Assembly: GCA_012295275.1 (NCBI GenBank) | Contig: CM022672.1 | Coordinates: forward strand, 21,763,128-21,827,127 | DNA: 64,000 nucleotides | Reading direction: 5' to 3' | Source: Chrysomallon squamiferum | Taxonomy: Eukaryota > Mollusca > Gastropoda > Neomphalida > Peltospiridae | Part shown: positions 38,671 to 51,668 of the stretch, piece by piece | How positions within the stretch are numbered: position 1 is the first letter of the stretch | Layout: the number at the start of each line of letters is the position of its first letter | The notes under the pieces: model-generated | What the model was told of the DNA's origin: nothing | The model's input: only the letters and a program-made list of their open reading frames with translations | Database searches by the model: none | Program-made: the position numbers and the translations under genes

Positions 38671-40993
38671 CGTGTACAATGCATGCTTATGTTCTTATGT
38701 ATGAACAGATGGTTATTAAAACTTACTGAAATTACTAGTGAAACTTTAAATTAATATGTATTTGTATGTGTATGTGTGTTAAGTGTATGTATATTTATGT
38801 GTATGAGCACATTGTTATCATAAATTACTGATATTAATATCTGAAGCTTTAAATAAGTTTCACAAAAGTAACCAACCATCAGCACTCCCAGCATCATGTC
38901 GTAGTTGTTAATGAGGTACACCAGCTGTTCTTTTCTGTGAGGAAATGCAGCTGCCATCTTGAGGATGAAATTTTCAACTTCGGTCTGTAACTGGCTTAAA
39001 AGTCTGTCAGTCTTTTCATTTGGGTACGACTGATTAATTCCAATAATAGCGGCAGAAAACTCAGCATATCTTCGTGTAACCTACAATCACAAACATCTGA
39101 TGGATGAAAAGATGGATGAAAAGAAAATTCCGAAATTAAATAAATGAAAAATTAATCAGGTATTTGTCCAAATTAAATATATGTGCCTGATAATGATAAG
39201 CATCAAATAAAATGAAAAAACAAAAACAAAAGAAAAATGCATAATCTGAGTTTCTTTCTGAAATATGTATATTAATCTTGAAAAAAAATATCTCACTTAT
39301 ATTTATTTGGTTTATTTCCAGCCTACATGTTTACCCAAACCATCTTTATTTAAGAGAGAATTATAAACTTTTAATATATATATATATATAAAATAAAATT
39401 CAAATTGTTCCCTTCTGAACACAACAGTATTATTTATCATCCCATTTTTGTGAAGCATTACTGTTCTCATTAATTAACAATCATTAAAGACTGAGTCCAC
39501 AGATCTACCATTAACAGAAGTAACTGTTACACTCACATAGTGAGGTCGTACGTCTATGTGGCCAAGCTTCTGTGGGTCACAGTCTCTAACACTGTTTATA
39601 TTCAACTGAAGGATATACTCAAACCGAGGCCACAACACATTTAGAAGTGCCTCCCAGTACCTGAATCAGAAACAGAGACAAAGAGGTGTTAACATCATAT
39701 AATATCTGTTATGATGTGCATATGGGCAACATGAGGTGCTTCATGTTACGGTTAAGGATCTTTCAAGTAGTAAGGGATAAATATTAAAACAATAAATAAA
39801 ATAACATACAAAATTAAAATTAAATAAAAGCATAAAATAAAATGTAACTATTCATCATAAAAAAATAAACTAGTATTAGTTTTCCGTGGTAATATACTAT
39901 GGGAATGTTTCCATCAAGTTAGAATTTTGTACAACATGTGTCCCCTTCAACTGTGCAAGATAATTCACCTGTCCAAGCCAGTAACGTTTCTCTTCTGCAT
40001 GATAGACCTGAATCGGTACACTATATGTATTGACAGAAAGATGGCTATAGCATCATAGCACTCATTAATATTATCTTCCATCTGTTTCTGTAATACAGAT
40101 AAATTAATATTAAGTCAGTGAAACAAATAAATAAACAAAGAAATATATATAAATAAACAAAGAAGTACATAAATAAATAAATAAACAAAGAAACATATAA
40201 ATAAATAACCAACCAACAAATTCATGAGAGCAATAAATCAACAAAATCAAGAAGCCATATATTATGTTACTTTCAACAATAAACAATTATCCATAAATGA
40301 AAATTAAAAAACAAAATAAGTACACAAATAAATATTTTGTCGTGCACAGGAATAAATAATAAATAAATTAATGAACAATTTAAAACTTACTTTTAGTATG
40401 AACTAAAAGAGAAAAACACTAAATATTTTGATTTACCATGAACATGGTCAGTGTTTTCCCCATAATGGCATCAAAGAGATTCTGTGCCACGGATCCAGTT
40501 GCCATGTAAAAATCTGCTACAAAGAGGAACTCACGACAACAATTGTCCATCAGTGCAAAATGTAGACTGCGAAAGATTGTCTCAAAAGTGTACTGCGAAA
40601 CAGAAAATAAAATAAAATATCAAACTAAAATAAAAATTATATTAATAATAAAAGATACTGAATTTCATTAAAATTCTTTGAAAGAAAAAAAAAAATTAAA
40701 TAATAAAAAAAATGAATTAAACCCCAGAAAGAATGTGTTAAACATCTGGTATGAACGAATGGAGATTAATTTATTTAATGATATTCAGTTTATTAAAGTT
40801 ACATGGTGTTTATAATGGTGAAATCCACTGCCACTGTTTGTTAGGATAATTTTTTTTTTTTTTTTTTTTTTTTGTAGTAAACAAGAGACATTTGATGCTG
40901 ACATACTGTGACCGTTGATACATCAACTAACTGGAATGGAGTGGAAATGGAAATTACTCATTGTTTTACTAGGGTCATTTGTAAATGTGTATG

Positions 40994-41055
<62 letters not shown>

Positions 41056-44000
41056 AAGGTATGTGTGATTATTAGTGTTTTTACTATTAATGAGATAGGA
41101 ATTACATAAAGACACTGGATACATCATCGCATAATTATTTAGAGGTGTGGTTATTCATATTTATTTGAAGACACTGCAAAAGCACACATTTTTATGTCAT
41201 AATTACATTATTGATATCTTAGAAAAATACTTTCTCAGATTAAAATGATCTTGTTCAATGCAGTACACATATTATTAGTGTATTAATATCCCACCCATGC
41301 CTGCTTAATTGTTAAATACTGAAGTTAAGAATACTGAAATTAATTCTTTACAAAAATGAAAAATGAGGATTGACAATGTGTCAGAGTACAAACGTTTGAG
41401 AACAGTAGCCAATAAAACAATCTGGCAAAATCTAGAACCAAAATTTGGCTGTCTTTTTTCTTTATTTTCTTTATATTACAAAGATAATATTTTATATACA
41501 GTACATGCTAAATGATTCAAAAACATGTATTCATATTCAAAGGTTGTGGCTGATTTAAGTCATCATCAAACTGTTTTACAATTATTATTAAAATATATTT
41601 TTTGGCAAAAAATAACAAATAATTTCAATTTCAGATGCAACCATTTTGTATAGCTTTATCCTGCAAGTATTTTATTTAAATAAATGTTTTGACTTATTGA
41701 GTTAAATGTATTGTTTAACTAATCCAAAGAGCTCTATACAACCAGCATTATAAGCTTGATTAAAATTAAATAAGTTTATTTTTTAATTTGTAAAAAAAAT
41801 TTTATTCACATAATTACTTTAAATTACTGTTCTTTATTATTATTATTTAACTTATCCAAAGAATATTATAGTATTTATTAAAATTATATGAGTTTATTTT
41901 TTAATTTGTGAACATTATTTATAAATTTACTTATTTTTTAATAACTATCTTATTTTTTTTAAATTCAGATTCTCTTCATTAATAACATTTTATATACTGG
42001 CTTCTGCCATTTTTTAACATCGTTAAAATAAGAATATTTCTAAGAAATTAGTAATATGTTAATATTAATATGTAAGGGTGATGTGTTTGTGTGTTTAATA
42101 CCAAGTAAACCCATCCTGCATGACAACCCAAACACATATAGATACAGATGCAAATGCCACAAAAGCTGTGAATAACATTGCTCTAACTGTGAAAGGATAG
42201 CCACTTTTTTTTTCAGCTTCATTTCATTCAAAACTAATTTAAAAATAACCAAAAAATAAAAAATCACCAAATTCATGATCTGATTCCCTGCTTCTGTATT
42301 TAATTTTTAAATAACGAATACCAATATCAATAAAAATAAAAATTATAAAGTGAAGAAGAAGAAGAAAAAAAGAAATAATAATTATAGTAAAATATCTCCA
42401 GGAATATTTGGCCTAAAACAAAATCTTACTCTGGTCTCAGACTTTTGAGCTGCATGGGGAACAATGACTGGCGCTTCTAGCTCTGTTGTCAGAATCTCTC
42501 CTCGGTTGCCCAGAGTAAAAACTGTTGATCTGTTCTTTAGATGAGGCTTTGAGGAAAAGAAACCTGAATATGTTAAGGCTAAAAAACAAGCACAGTAATA
42601 AAATAACTGTAATAGCCGAACTAAAAAATTAAAAGTGTACCTGTGATGGTATCAATAAATAATCCAGAACATTTTTTTTTTTTTTAAGAATTAAAAACTT
42701 AAAAATAAATCAAAATACAATAAAATAAAAGATAAAATAACTAAATAAAAATAAAACACAGAGAATACAAAAATAAATATAAAACCCAGAAATAAAAAGA
42801 ATATATTTAAACTATTTGTTATCACCAAAGGTACATTTAAAAAAACATTAAAACAAAATAATAACTAAAATTACAAAACTACAAAATAAAAAAATAAAAA
42901 AATAAATATATACATCTTAAGTGTAATGTTTCAATGGTCTGTAACACATTTTACTTATACTTCCAAGTTATTATTTTATTCGTTTGGGTAACATATCACT
43001 GCAAGTGTGACTATAAATTAACACTGTTTCAATTCATTTCAACTCCCCCATTTTATTTCTTCACAATTGCAGGGCTAACTGACAGAAGAATATTTTTTTT
43101 CTGATGCCAGAAAAAAAACTTCATACTTCATAACTATAGAAAAATGGCCACGATAACATATGTTATAACAGAATTGTTAGCCTTTTATAATTAGTTATTA
43201 ATTAATATTGAATATTTGTTAATTTAAAAAAACAGAAGCAATTTTGGTAATATCTAGAATGAGAAAAATGGCCACAATAACACATCTTATAACTGGTCTC
43301 TTAAGTTGTTATGGTTAGTTATTAACTAACATTGAATATTTGATAATTAAAAACAGTTATCCCATTGGAAACATTTTAAAAACAGACACTTCACTTAACA
43401 TCTTAGCAAAGGGACTAGAAAACAATATCCATTGATGTCAAACAAACTTTGCTGACAATAAAGTAAAATAATAAAATAATTGCAGTGTATGGAGGCTGAC
43501 ATTTGTTTTCCTCCCCCTTTTATGCCAACTGTAAAAAAAAAGATAAAAAAAAAGAAGAGAAACATCTCTGATAAAGAATAAAGCAAATTTACAATGATAT
43601 AATTATTATTAAAGTTATTAAAGAATATCTGCCATCACAAACACATATAACTAAAGTTAGAATTCTACATATCATGAAGCTGGAGAAGAGAGCAGAAAAT
43701 GACAGTTGTCATAGCTACAAGATAAGAAAATTCATGCTGCATACAGAAATAAACCACAGAGTTCAATGTGAAGTTCAAACAGCTTTTTCTACATTTCCTT
43801 TACTGGCAGCTGATGATGTATTATCATCTTTAAAAATATATATCTACTTGCTTACTTGTTTTATTTAATGAGGTATACTGACAAACAATAAACTAACAAA
43901 CAAACTAACTAACAAAATAACTAACTTACTAACTAACTAAATGTTATCTGTACATAACCATGTAACTGTGTATAAAAATATCTCGAATATCTATTGTTAT

Positions 44001-47000
44001 ATCGTATGTTATATATGCATATTTGTGTAATTTTAATAATAATAATAACTGAACATACACAGAAGCACGTGCACAAACACACCGACACACAAATTCATAC
44101 ATGACTCTGTACTAAATTTATTACTGATTTTGGTGATAATTAAAAAAGTAATTATATGCAGAGATATTCACTCCATCTGTTTCATATGCACATAACAGAC
44201 ATTACTTAACAGGCACTTGTGCATAAATTAAACAAAATGCTAAAGACAAAGGATACTTTTTTTGGCTGTATCCTCAACTCCCATGAGATCATCTTTCCCA
44301 GCCATTTCTTCAAACTGTAAAATATAATCACATATATATATATATATATATAAATACATATTTTTAAAAACATTGTATTTAACTCAGTTTGTTAAATTAT
44401 ATTAATAATAAAAGATACTGAATTTCATTAAAATTCTTTGAAACAAAAAAAAAAATAATAATAATAAAAAAAATGAATTAAATCCCAGAAAGAATGTGTT
44501 AAACATCTGGTATGAATGAATGGAGATTAATTTATTTAATGATATTCAGTTTATTAAAGTTACATGGTGTTTATAATGGTGAAATCCACTGCATTATTCA
44601 TTATTGTTCATTATTGTTTCAATTTTATTCTTTTTGTATTTTTAGATTTCATTTTTGAAACATTATGGTTCTGCCGCACAGATAGGCAAGTTGAAACTGC
44701 GTAATTCATTACTGCTGCAAATTTGATTGACATGTACATCAAGAATAACAAGTTCACAGATGATAGCAACCAACTGTTGTTAAGACTACAAGAAAAATGA
44801 AATAAAAAAGTAATAAAAAAATATGTTAAAATAAGAATAAACCAAACTGTGTCCATGGTGAATTTCAATAAAATGTTCTACTAACCATGGCAATTTAATA
44901 AGCATGGCTTTTTCTCAAACACACCCATATACCCACAAACTGAAACAGACAGACAAACACACACACACAGTTATGCTAACTGAATGTTTTTTTTAACATT
45001 TTCTTTATGAAATTCAGCACGATGAAATAAATTAATAATACCTTGTCTTATTAAATTATAAAAAAAAAAAAAATAAACAATTTTATTTTTAGAAATGTTT
45101 ATGTTAGGATGTGGCAATCATTACCTGTAGCTTCATCAGCCTGCTAGAGTATCCCTTGAAGTAGGAATAGTAGATTTTACTCATTGTGTCTATATACTCG
45201 TCTCTCACTTCCTTTGCTACATGTCTTTCATTAGCCATTAAAAATTCATTGAAAAACCTAGCAAAAGAAAGATTAGTTTACTCACTGACATGTAAATTCA
45301 ACACTTTGTACAACACTCACACATACATGTATACATACATACATACATACATACATATTAGTAGTATTTTAAAAACAAATAAGTGAGAAATAACACTGAA
45401 AAGGTGATTCAAATTTTTCACAGTAATTCCGTATGTCTTATGTAAACATAATTATAAACTTCTGGACTGAGTATTTCTATCTCTTCGTATAACAATAAAT
45501 ACATATACTATCTGGTGCATAAATCATTCTAGTCTGGGAACAATATTTTGATTAGCAATAGTTTAAAACAGATTAGCAATTAGATTATTAATAAAATTTT
45601 AAATCCAAGACATTATCTTAATCCTTAATTGTTAGATTCTGCTAATTCCCTCTTCTTTTTATAAAATACTTGAGCACCTGCTGTGATATTTAATATTAAG
45701 AGCAATCATGGAGAACTAACCACATTAATTAGTACAGAGGTGCATATTTGTATTATTTTTAAAAGAGGAAACTCTGGTAGCTTCATTTTTGAAAAACATT
45801 TTTCTAAGACATTTTAGACTGAGACTATTAAAATGACGTATTACCTAAACTTCAACATGGTGTTCTGTGCTATCTGGTAGTTGGACATAGGCTTGCGAAA
45901 TGAATTAATCTTTTGTAGAAGAAATTCTCTTATCTTTGCAATTGCCTAAAACGAAAGAATATTATGAAATAAGTATTCAGAGAAAATATAATCACACCCT
46001 ACTCCAAGAATATAAACAAACTGGAACAAAATAACATTTAAACTATTTTTCAACAAAATCATTTAATAAAAACGATATCATTAAATTATTAAGTAAACAA
46101 CACTTTATTTTTCATTCACATAAAACTTCTTATTAATGGGGCTTTCGTTAGGTAAGAAATGATGGAGAAAAATACATAATTTCTTATTGCATAAAGAGGT
46201 GTTTTTATTTATTTTGTTAATAATGTTAATTTGCATAAGGGAGATAATCCAGCAAAAAAAACAAAAAAAAACATTTAAATTATGTAATTTTTTTCATGTA
46301 AGAGAAATCATTATTTCAAGTTATCAGTAATTTTCTTTTTTCAGTTAAAATAATGCAGTCTCCATCCTCCACAGCTATTCAGACACACATACACACACAC
46401 AGACACAGACAGACAGACAGACACACACACACATGCATAAACAGACACACACATATGTAATGTAAATATCTATGTATATATACAGATATATAAAACTGCA
46501 ATTTTCAAACAGCAAAATTTGTTTTATGAAGATTTTGAAAAATGAGTATGCTTACTTTTTATTATTTTTTTTTTCTAGAAATATGGATGAATGTACATGT
46601 GCATGAGATATGCATGAATATATACATAATTACACTTACATGTTTGTGCATAAATGTAACACACATCCTAATTATTTTTGTTATATTAAAATGTCATCTT
46701 GAGATTACACTTCAAATAATTATAATGTTTGCTATTAAGAATTAAAATTATAACCTTCAGTTTGAGTTTTTCTAAAATATCTTTTACATCTTGACAAGAT
46801 CTCGCATCTCGAAAACTCTGTTCTTTTACAAAATTTATCTTGTGATTCAGTTCATGAAGTTGTTCAAGGAATTCTCTTTCTGTGACAGTTGTGTCCAGAA
46901 TGTGACTACAAAATAATTTTAATAAAATTAAAGTGCCTATTTAAGAATAAGAAAATAATTAAAACTGAAGAGACAAAAGAGAGAGAGAGAGAGAGAGAGA

Positions 47001-47137
47001 GATTCTGCCATCTACAGAAATATGACAGAAGAGAAACAAAAAGAAATGGCTATTTATAGTTAATAATTTTAATACAATTAAAATATCTTTTTAAGAATAA
47101 GAAAATAATTAAAACTGAAGAGAGCGACAGACAAAAA

Positions 47138-47195
<58 letters not shown>

Positions 47196-50122
47196 CTGCC
47201 ATCTACAGAAATATGACGGAAGAGAAACAAAAAGAAATGGCTATTTATAGTTAAATTTAAATGTTTATTACATTATCCACAGAAATAAGAAACAACAAAA
47301 AGAATAATATAATTATTATTATTAAACTGGACATAATACATTTTCTCAACAGTAAGATACAGTATCTATTTATACAGATTAGTTGTTCTTAAAGGGATGA
47401 TAGAGAAAATTAATTTGGAGTTGTTCTGACCTTTCTAAATCAATATGCTTTAGTTTTATAAAATGGTTGAATAGGGAATCAAAGGGACAGTACTCCAGAA
47501 GGTTTGGAAACTCACTGACATAGATTGAATGCAGTGATTTTTGTACATGAAAAGAAAATATCCCCAATTTTTGTAAATTCAAAACAAAATTCTACTAAGC
47601 AAACTGTCTACCCATACTGCTAAGCAAATTCTCATGATCAAATCTAAATACTTTACGGGTTAATTTAAGCTGATGCTGTTTGGAACTTACTTAATCATAC
47701 TTTCAGGAATTACCATTTCATCCACAAACTGGCTTAATTCACCTCTGATTGCCTGATAGAAAATTTAAGTGCATAATTAAATTATGATACAATTTCAGAA
47801 CTATATTTAATTTTTGTTAACATTAAAATTATTCATAAGAATATGACAGTTACAAAATAACTGCAAGGCAATGATCATAAAAGATTAAAATAGTAAAAAA
47901 TAAACATGTAATAATTAAATTAGATAATTAATTATATACAAGAATAACTGTAAAAATAAACAGTATGTCAATCAGGTTTTTGTTGCAATTCATAAAACCA
48001 TAGATTTTTTTTTTTTAAGATAAATTCTGAACCAGTAAATAATCAATACATGATCCTTTAAAATCTGAAGCCATAAAGCTGGGTCATCTTCCTTTTAAAT
48101 TTTCAGTGTTTTAAAATTAGCACTGACCTGTCTGTTTTTCAGTTTTATGTTCATAGCAATAGATTGGTCCTGCAATGTTTGTATCTCATTGCTAATACTA
48201 CTCAGATCTCCCTGGAAACCATTGAGCATCTGTTCCATCCTCTACATAGCAGAAAACCAAAAAAGATTAAATGATTTAATCTATAATGATAAGGAATGTT
48301 TAAATTATAACTCAACAAGGGAATCTGATCTTTTCACATATTCTCTTACAGAAAATATTCTCATTACATACCAAGTATAAAAAGATGTACGATAATTATG
48401 TATTGCTATAACAACAGAAAGTTTATTTATTTATCATATGTAATTCCTTATTATGCATTAAGATAACTGAAAAACAAAGGGATATAACTCTTTTCCTGGT
48501 AGTATATATAAATGTATGTGTATGTAGGCTGGAGGTTGGTCAGTTTTATGTTGCAGTTGATGAAACAATTTGAAATATTTCTGTGGATAAATCCTCAACC
48601 AGTAAATAACCATTAAATGACTGTATTATACATCTTTCAATATATGAAGGCAATTATTACAGTTTATAACAATCATATCTCTATGTGAACATGTATCTAT
48701 TTGTAGAATGTAGATATTTTTACATATTTACCTAAATCAAACAAAATTTACAGTAAAAAAAAAATTTCGTTGGGGTTTTAAACTCTTAAATTAATTCCAT
48801 TAATAATTATTTTTCAAAAGTTCTAAACATTATAATTACATACCTCCAAAATGTTGTCACATGCTGCAATCTGGGTGTGAAGACTAGCAATGTTCTGACT
48901 TTCTTTAATGTCTGTTCAAGATATTAAGGAAGCAAAAACATCTTTTATGAAAAGTTAGAAAATTAAATATAAATTAAAGACTACGCCAGACCAGTTAGGA
49001 AATTTATATGAAGAAACTGAATTTTGGAAGTATTTATATTACGAATAGCTAAATAGTTCAGTAACTGTTGTTGACTTGACAATTTAGCTATCAACTAATA
49101 TTTACTAATGAAGTTAGAGCAGATATAAGATATATGATCTGTGTAATACTAATATTGTATTAAATCAGGAACAACCATGACTATGAACAGGAATCTGAAT
49201 GTACAAAGTATCAACTTTGTTATATACAACTTATGTAAACCAACACAGCACAATTTAATATGATAAATATAAGTTTCAGTACAACAAAATTTTATTCCAG
49301 TTGTTTTTTCCCTGAACAACTTATTGAAACAATGATCTGCCATTGTCCTGTGCTATTTTGTAAGCTAAGTAAGAACAACAAAGTACAAATTCTGAGATAT
49401 GTATTATATCCATGGTACAACAGAATTGGAAAACAGCTCTATTTGTTAGTGGTTCTGTGCCTTGTTATTAATTATAATAGTGCTGAAAGTTGAATGGATG
49501 CAATCTATTAGCACCTTTGGTGCTGAATGATGGAGATCTCAGCAATGCAGTATGCATATGATATGGTGCTGAATGACGATGATCTCCTTCATACTCATTA
49601 GTGATGTGACTTCCAGTGCTGATGTAGGCAATCTACTATGGGCTTCCCCGGCATTCAGAAAATCATGGCGAGTATGAGCAGAAACTGGTTTCAAATTGCA
49701 AAAATCCCCAAAACACCCAGCACTGAAGGTGTTAATAATCTAATGACACCACTGATTAGCGACATTTACCATGACCTTCAGTAAGATTTATGTTATAGTT
49801 CCTATACGTTACTACTATATGCGATGAATCAGTTCTGTTGTGAAAGGATACAGTCTTGAATAGAAGCATTTTCCACCTCCAGCAGTTCCCTTTCAATCTG
49901 CTTGGAATACTGGCGCAGATCAACACCCTAGATGACAAATAGATTATTACAGAAGAAGAAGAATATCATTTATTTCTCAAATGATTCATTATAAATAATT
50001 TAGTACTTTAGAAAGTTGTTTTAATTTTGAAAACAAACCTCTACAAACAAAAACAGCAGCAATACAGTATGAAATCTGTCAAATTATTTCCTGTAATAAT
50101 AATAATTATAGTAACAATAACA

Positions 50123-50176
<54 letters not shown>

Positions 50177-51329
50177 TTAAAATGATTTGCAATGTGAATA
50201 ACATAATAAAATGTGAATAAATATTTGCTTAGTTTAATTAGGTAAAAAATATTTTAATATATATTATTATTGATTAAAATCAAACTATGTAACATACTTA
50301 CATAGCATAAAGAAACCATTCAACCAAACAAATAACTTAAAATAACAGAAACAAACACTATTAATTAACTTACAGCTTTCAGAGCTTCCTTCACTACTTC
50401 ATCTTCTAGGTTTTGTTGAATGTGAACTGTAATTATTAACATATAAAACAATCACTGATTTTAGTATTCAGGAATTAAAAATATAAATGTATACATTTAA
50501 GTACATTTTCATTTTCATAACACAGATACATTATTACATTTCATGGACACTTCAACTAGACATATTAAATATCTCTGAAATATCTGACGTTCATCTATTA
50601 ATATATATCAAGATCTGAATGTATACATAAGGCATATATAATGTGTACACACAGTGTAAATTGTATTATGTTATGTGTGTGATTATTAATTAATTTTGGT
50701 CACTCAAATATTACCATCAACTTCTTCCAGTAGAAAATCTTCTGATGTGAGATCCAATTCACCAAGGTTGAGGTTGACATCCTCAAAATTCTGTGGGTTT
50801 TGGGTTTGATGATTTTTTTGTAAATGGAAGATATAAACTGAATTATTATTGATTTCATATAATTAATACATGTATTATTATTATATGACAACATACTGAA
50901 ATATATACGAATGATGAACAGCACAATTATGTGACAATAGAATGAGAAGATTTATTTACATTGTGGTCCTGTTAATATTTATAATGTCCTTTTATATATA
51001 TAAAAAATATATAATAGTAATGATACCTATAATAATAATAATAATATCTGCATTACTACTAAAAAATAAAGATTAAAATTATGTTTGCATCATTGATCAT
51101 TTGATGCACTTCTGATGTTCTGTGACTTCAAAACCGAAAACTACAAAAGGTTTATCATTCATTGTATAGATTTTTCTTTTTAAGCGCTGCCGATTATTGT
51201 CATGCACGCATAAACTCCCATAAAAAAATCCTGAAAAATAAAAATATAAAAGAAAAAGAGAGAGATGAGGAAAAGAAATGCATAATTGTAAACAACCTCA
51301 ACATTTTTGACATCTGTTAACGTCGACAT
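37130..51329 (-). CDS. VPS52: VPS52, GARP/EARP tethering complex subunit
   Basis: Subunit of the GARP (VPS51-54) and EARP complexes that tether endosome-derived vesicles at the trans-Golgi network and recycling endosomes. Nineteen exons, 5'-3': 51329-51297, 50790-50715, 50426-50374, 49927-49852, 48911-48844, 48241-48128, 47752-47691, 46905-46755, 45945-45845, 45257-45125, 44314-44257, 42563-42430, 40592-40437, 40087-39969, 39660-39537, 39080-38877, 38107-37930, 37578-37460, 37276-37130. They sum to 2106 nt (701 residues; human is about 720) with all phases matching. Conserved stretches include LGELDLTSEDFLLEEVD, the coiled-coil part (SIQDYIKESQNIASLHTQI), KIREFLLQKINSFRKPMSNY, KEQLVYLINNYDMMLGVLM, and the C-terminus NIHHVMVEVKKYKPNF. 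The start is least sure: exon 1 could begin at an in-frame ATG at 51377, adding 16 residues, and its donor (GTTGTT) is weak. It is head-to-head with RPS18. Confidence 0.93.
38612..38667. repeat. (TG)n microsatellite, longer than in the other unit
   Basis: About 56 bases of TG in unit 2. The equivalent spot in unit 1 (about 25893-25911) has a run of about 19 bases plus CATGCGCAATGC. It is a length marker separating the two copies. Confidence 0.9.
40979..41050. repeat. (GA)n microsatellite within the unit-2-specific segment
   Basis: GA run of about 50 bases followed by GGGGGGG. It belongs to a stretch from about 40835 that is mostly absent from unit 1, where only a short GAGAGAG remains (28026-28039). 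The deletion in unit 1 therefore probably ran between similar sequences. Confidence 0.85.
46913..47255. repeat. Tandem duplication with GA tracts in VPS52 intron 7
   Basis: Two units (about 46913-47062 and 47063-47255) each hold TTTAAGAATAAGAAAATAAT, a (GA)n run, GATTCTGCCATCTACAGAAA and AAAAGAAATGGCTATTTATA. The end of duplication unit 1 (AGAGC-ACAGACAAAA before its GA tract) looks more like the second of these units, which helps place the large breakpoint. Confidence 0.85.
50100..50175. repeat. (AAT)n microsatellite
   Basis: Nearly pure AAT run in the VPS52 intron between exons 3 and 4. Confidence 0.95.
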
Positions 51330-51377
51330 CTTATTTAGTCTCGATTTTATAATATCGATCAACATATTTTCGGGCAA

Positions 51378-51668
51378 TAATAATAAATGAAATAAGGTAT
51401 TTTTATTACTATTATTTTTATTTTAAATTGTGATCATTTATTTTTAGGCTTTTGGTTTTAATTATCATTAGTTATACTGAATTAGTAACAAATGATAGTG
51501 ATTTTCATTTTAAATTTGTAAATTATGTATTTCATTTTATTTAAATCACAATGTACTTACAGATATATTCGTTTATATCAGAGTTCTGGTTCGATGTTTA
51601 CCAATCATTTAAGCATAATGCGCATGCGTTAAACTAGGAAACTTCCTTTTCCTACAACAATATCCAAC
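51378..51668. promoter_or_regulatory. Shared head-to-head promoter of VPS52 (-) and RPS18 (+), with 5'-TOP tract
   Basis: About 300 bp separate the two start codons. Close to RPS18 is the pyrimidine tract CTTCCTTTTCCT (51642-51653), the 5'-terminal oligopyrimidine start typical of ribosomal-protein genes and the basis of their growth-dependent translation. About 20 bp upstream of it is TGCGCATGCG (51619-51628), which fits the palindromic NRF-1-type site. No TATA box is needed. The transcription start is inferred from the TOP tract. Confidence 0.6.

Larger units (their letters stand above)
35165..46985. repeat. Duplication unit 2 (about 11.8 kb)
   Basis: Second copy of unit 1, continuous on its right side with the N-terminal VPS52 exons. 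It begins in the GA array, followed by the same TG and ACCAAACGCACACATACG sequence. It ends at the GA tract in intron 7 at about 46980. Relative to unit 1 it has an extra poly-T/GA segment (about 40840-41050) and a longer TG run (38612-38667). Confidence 0.95.
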
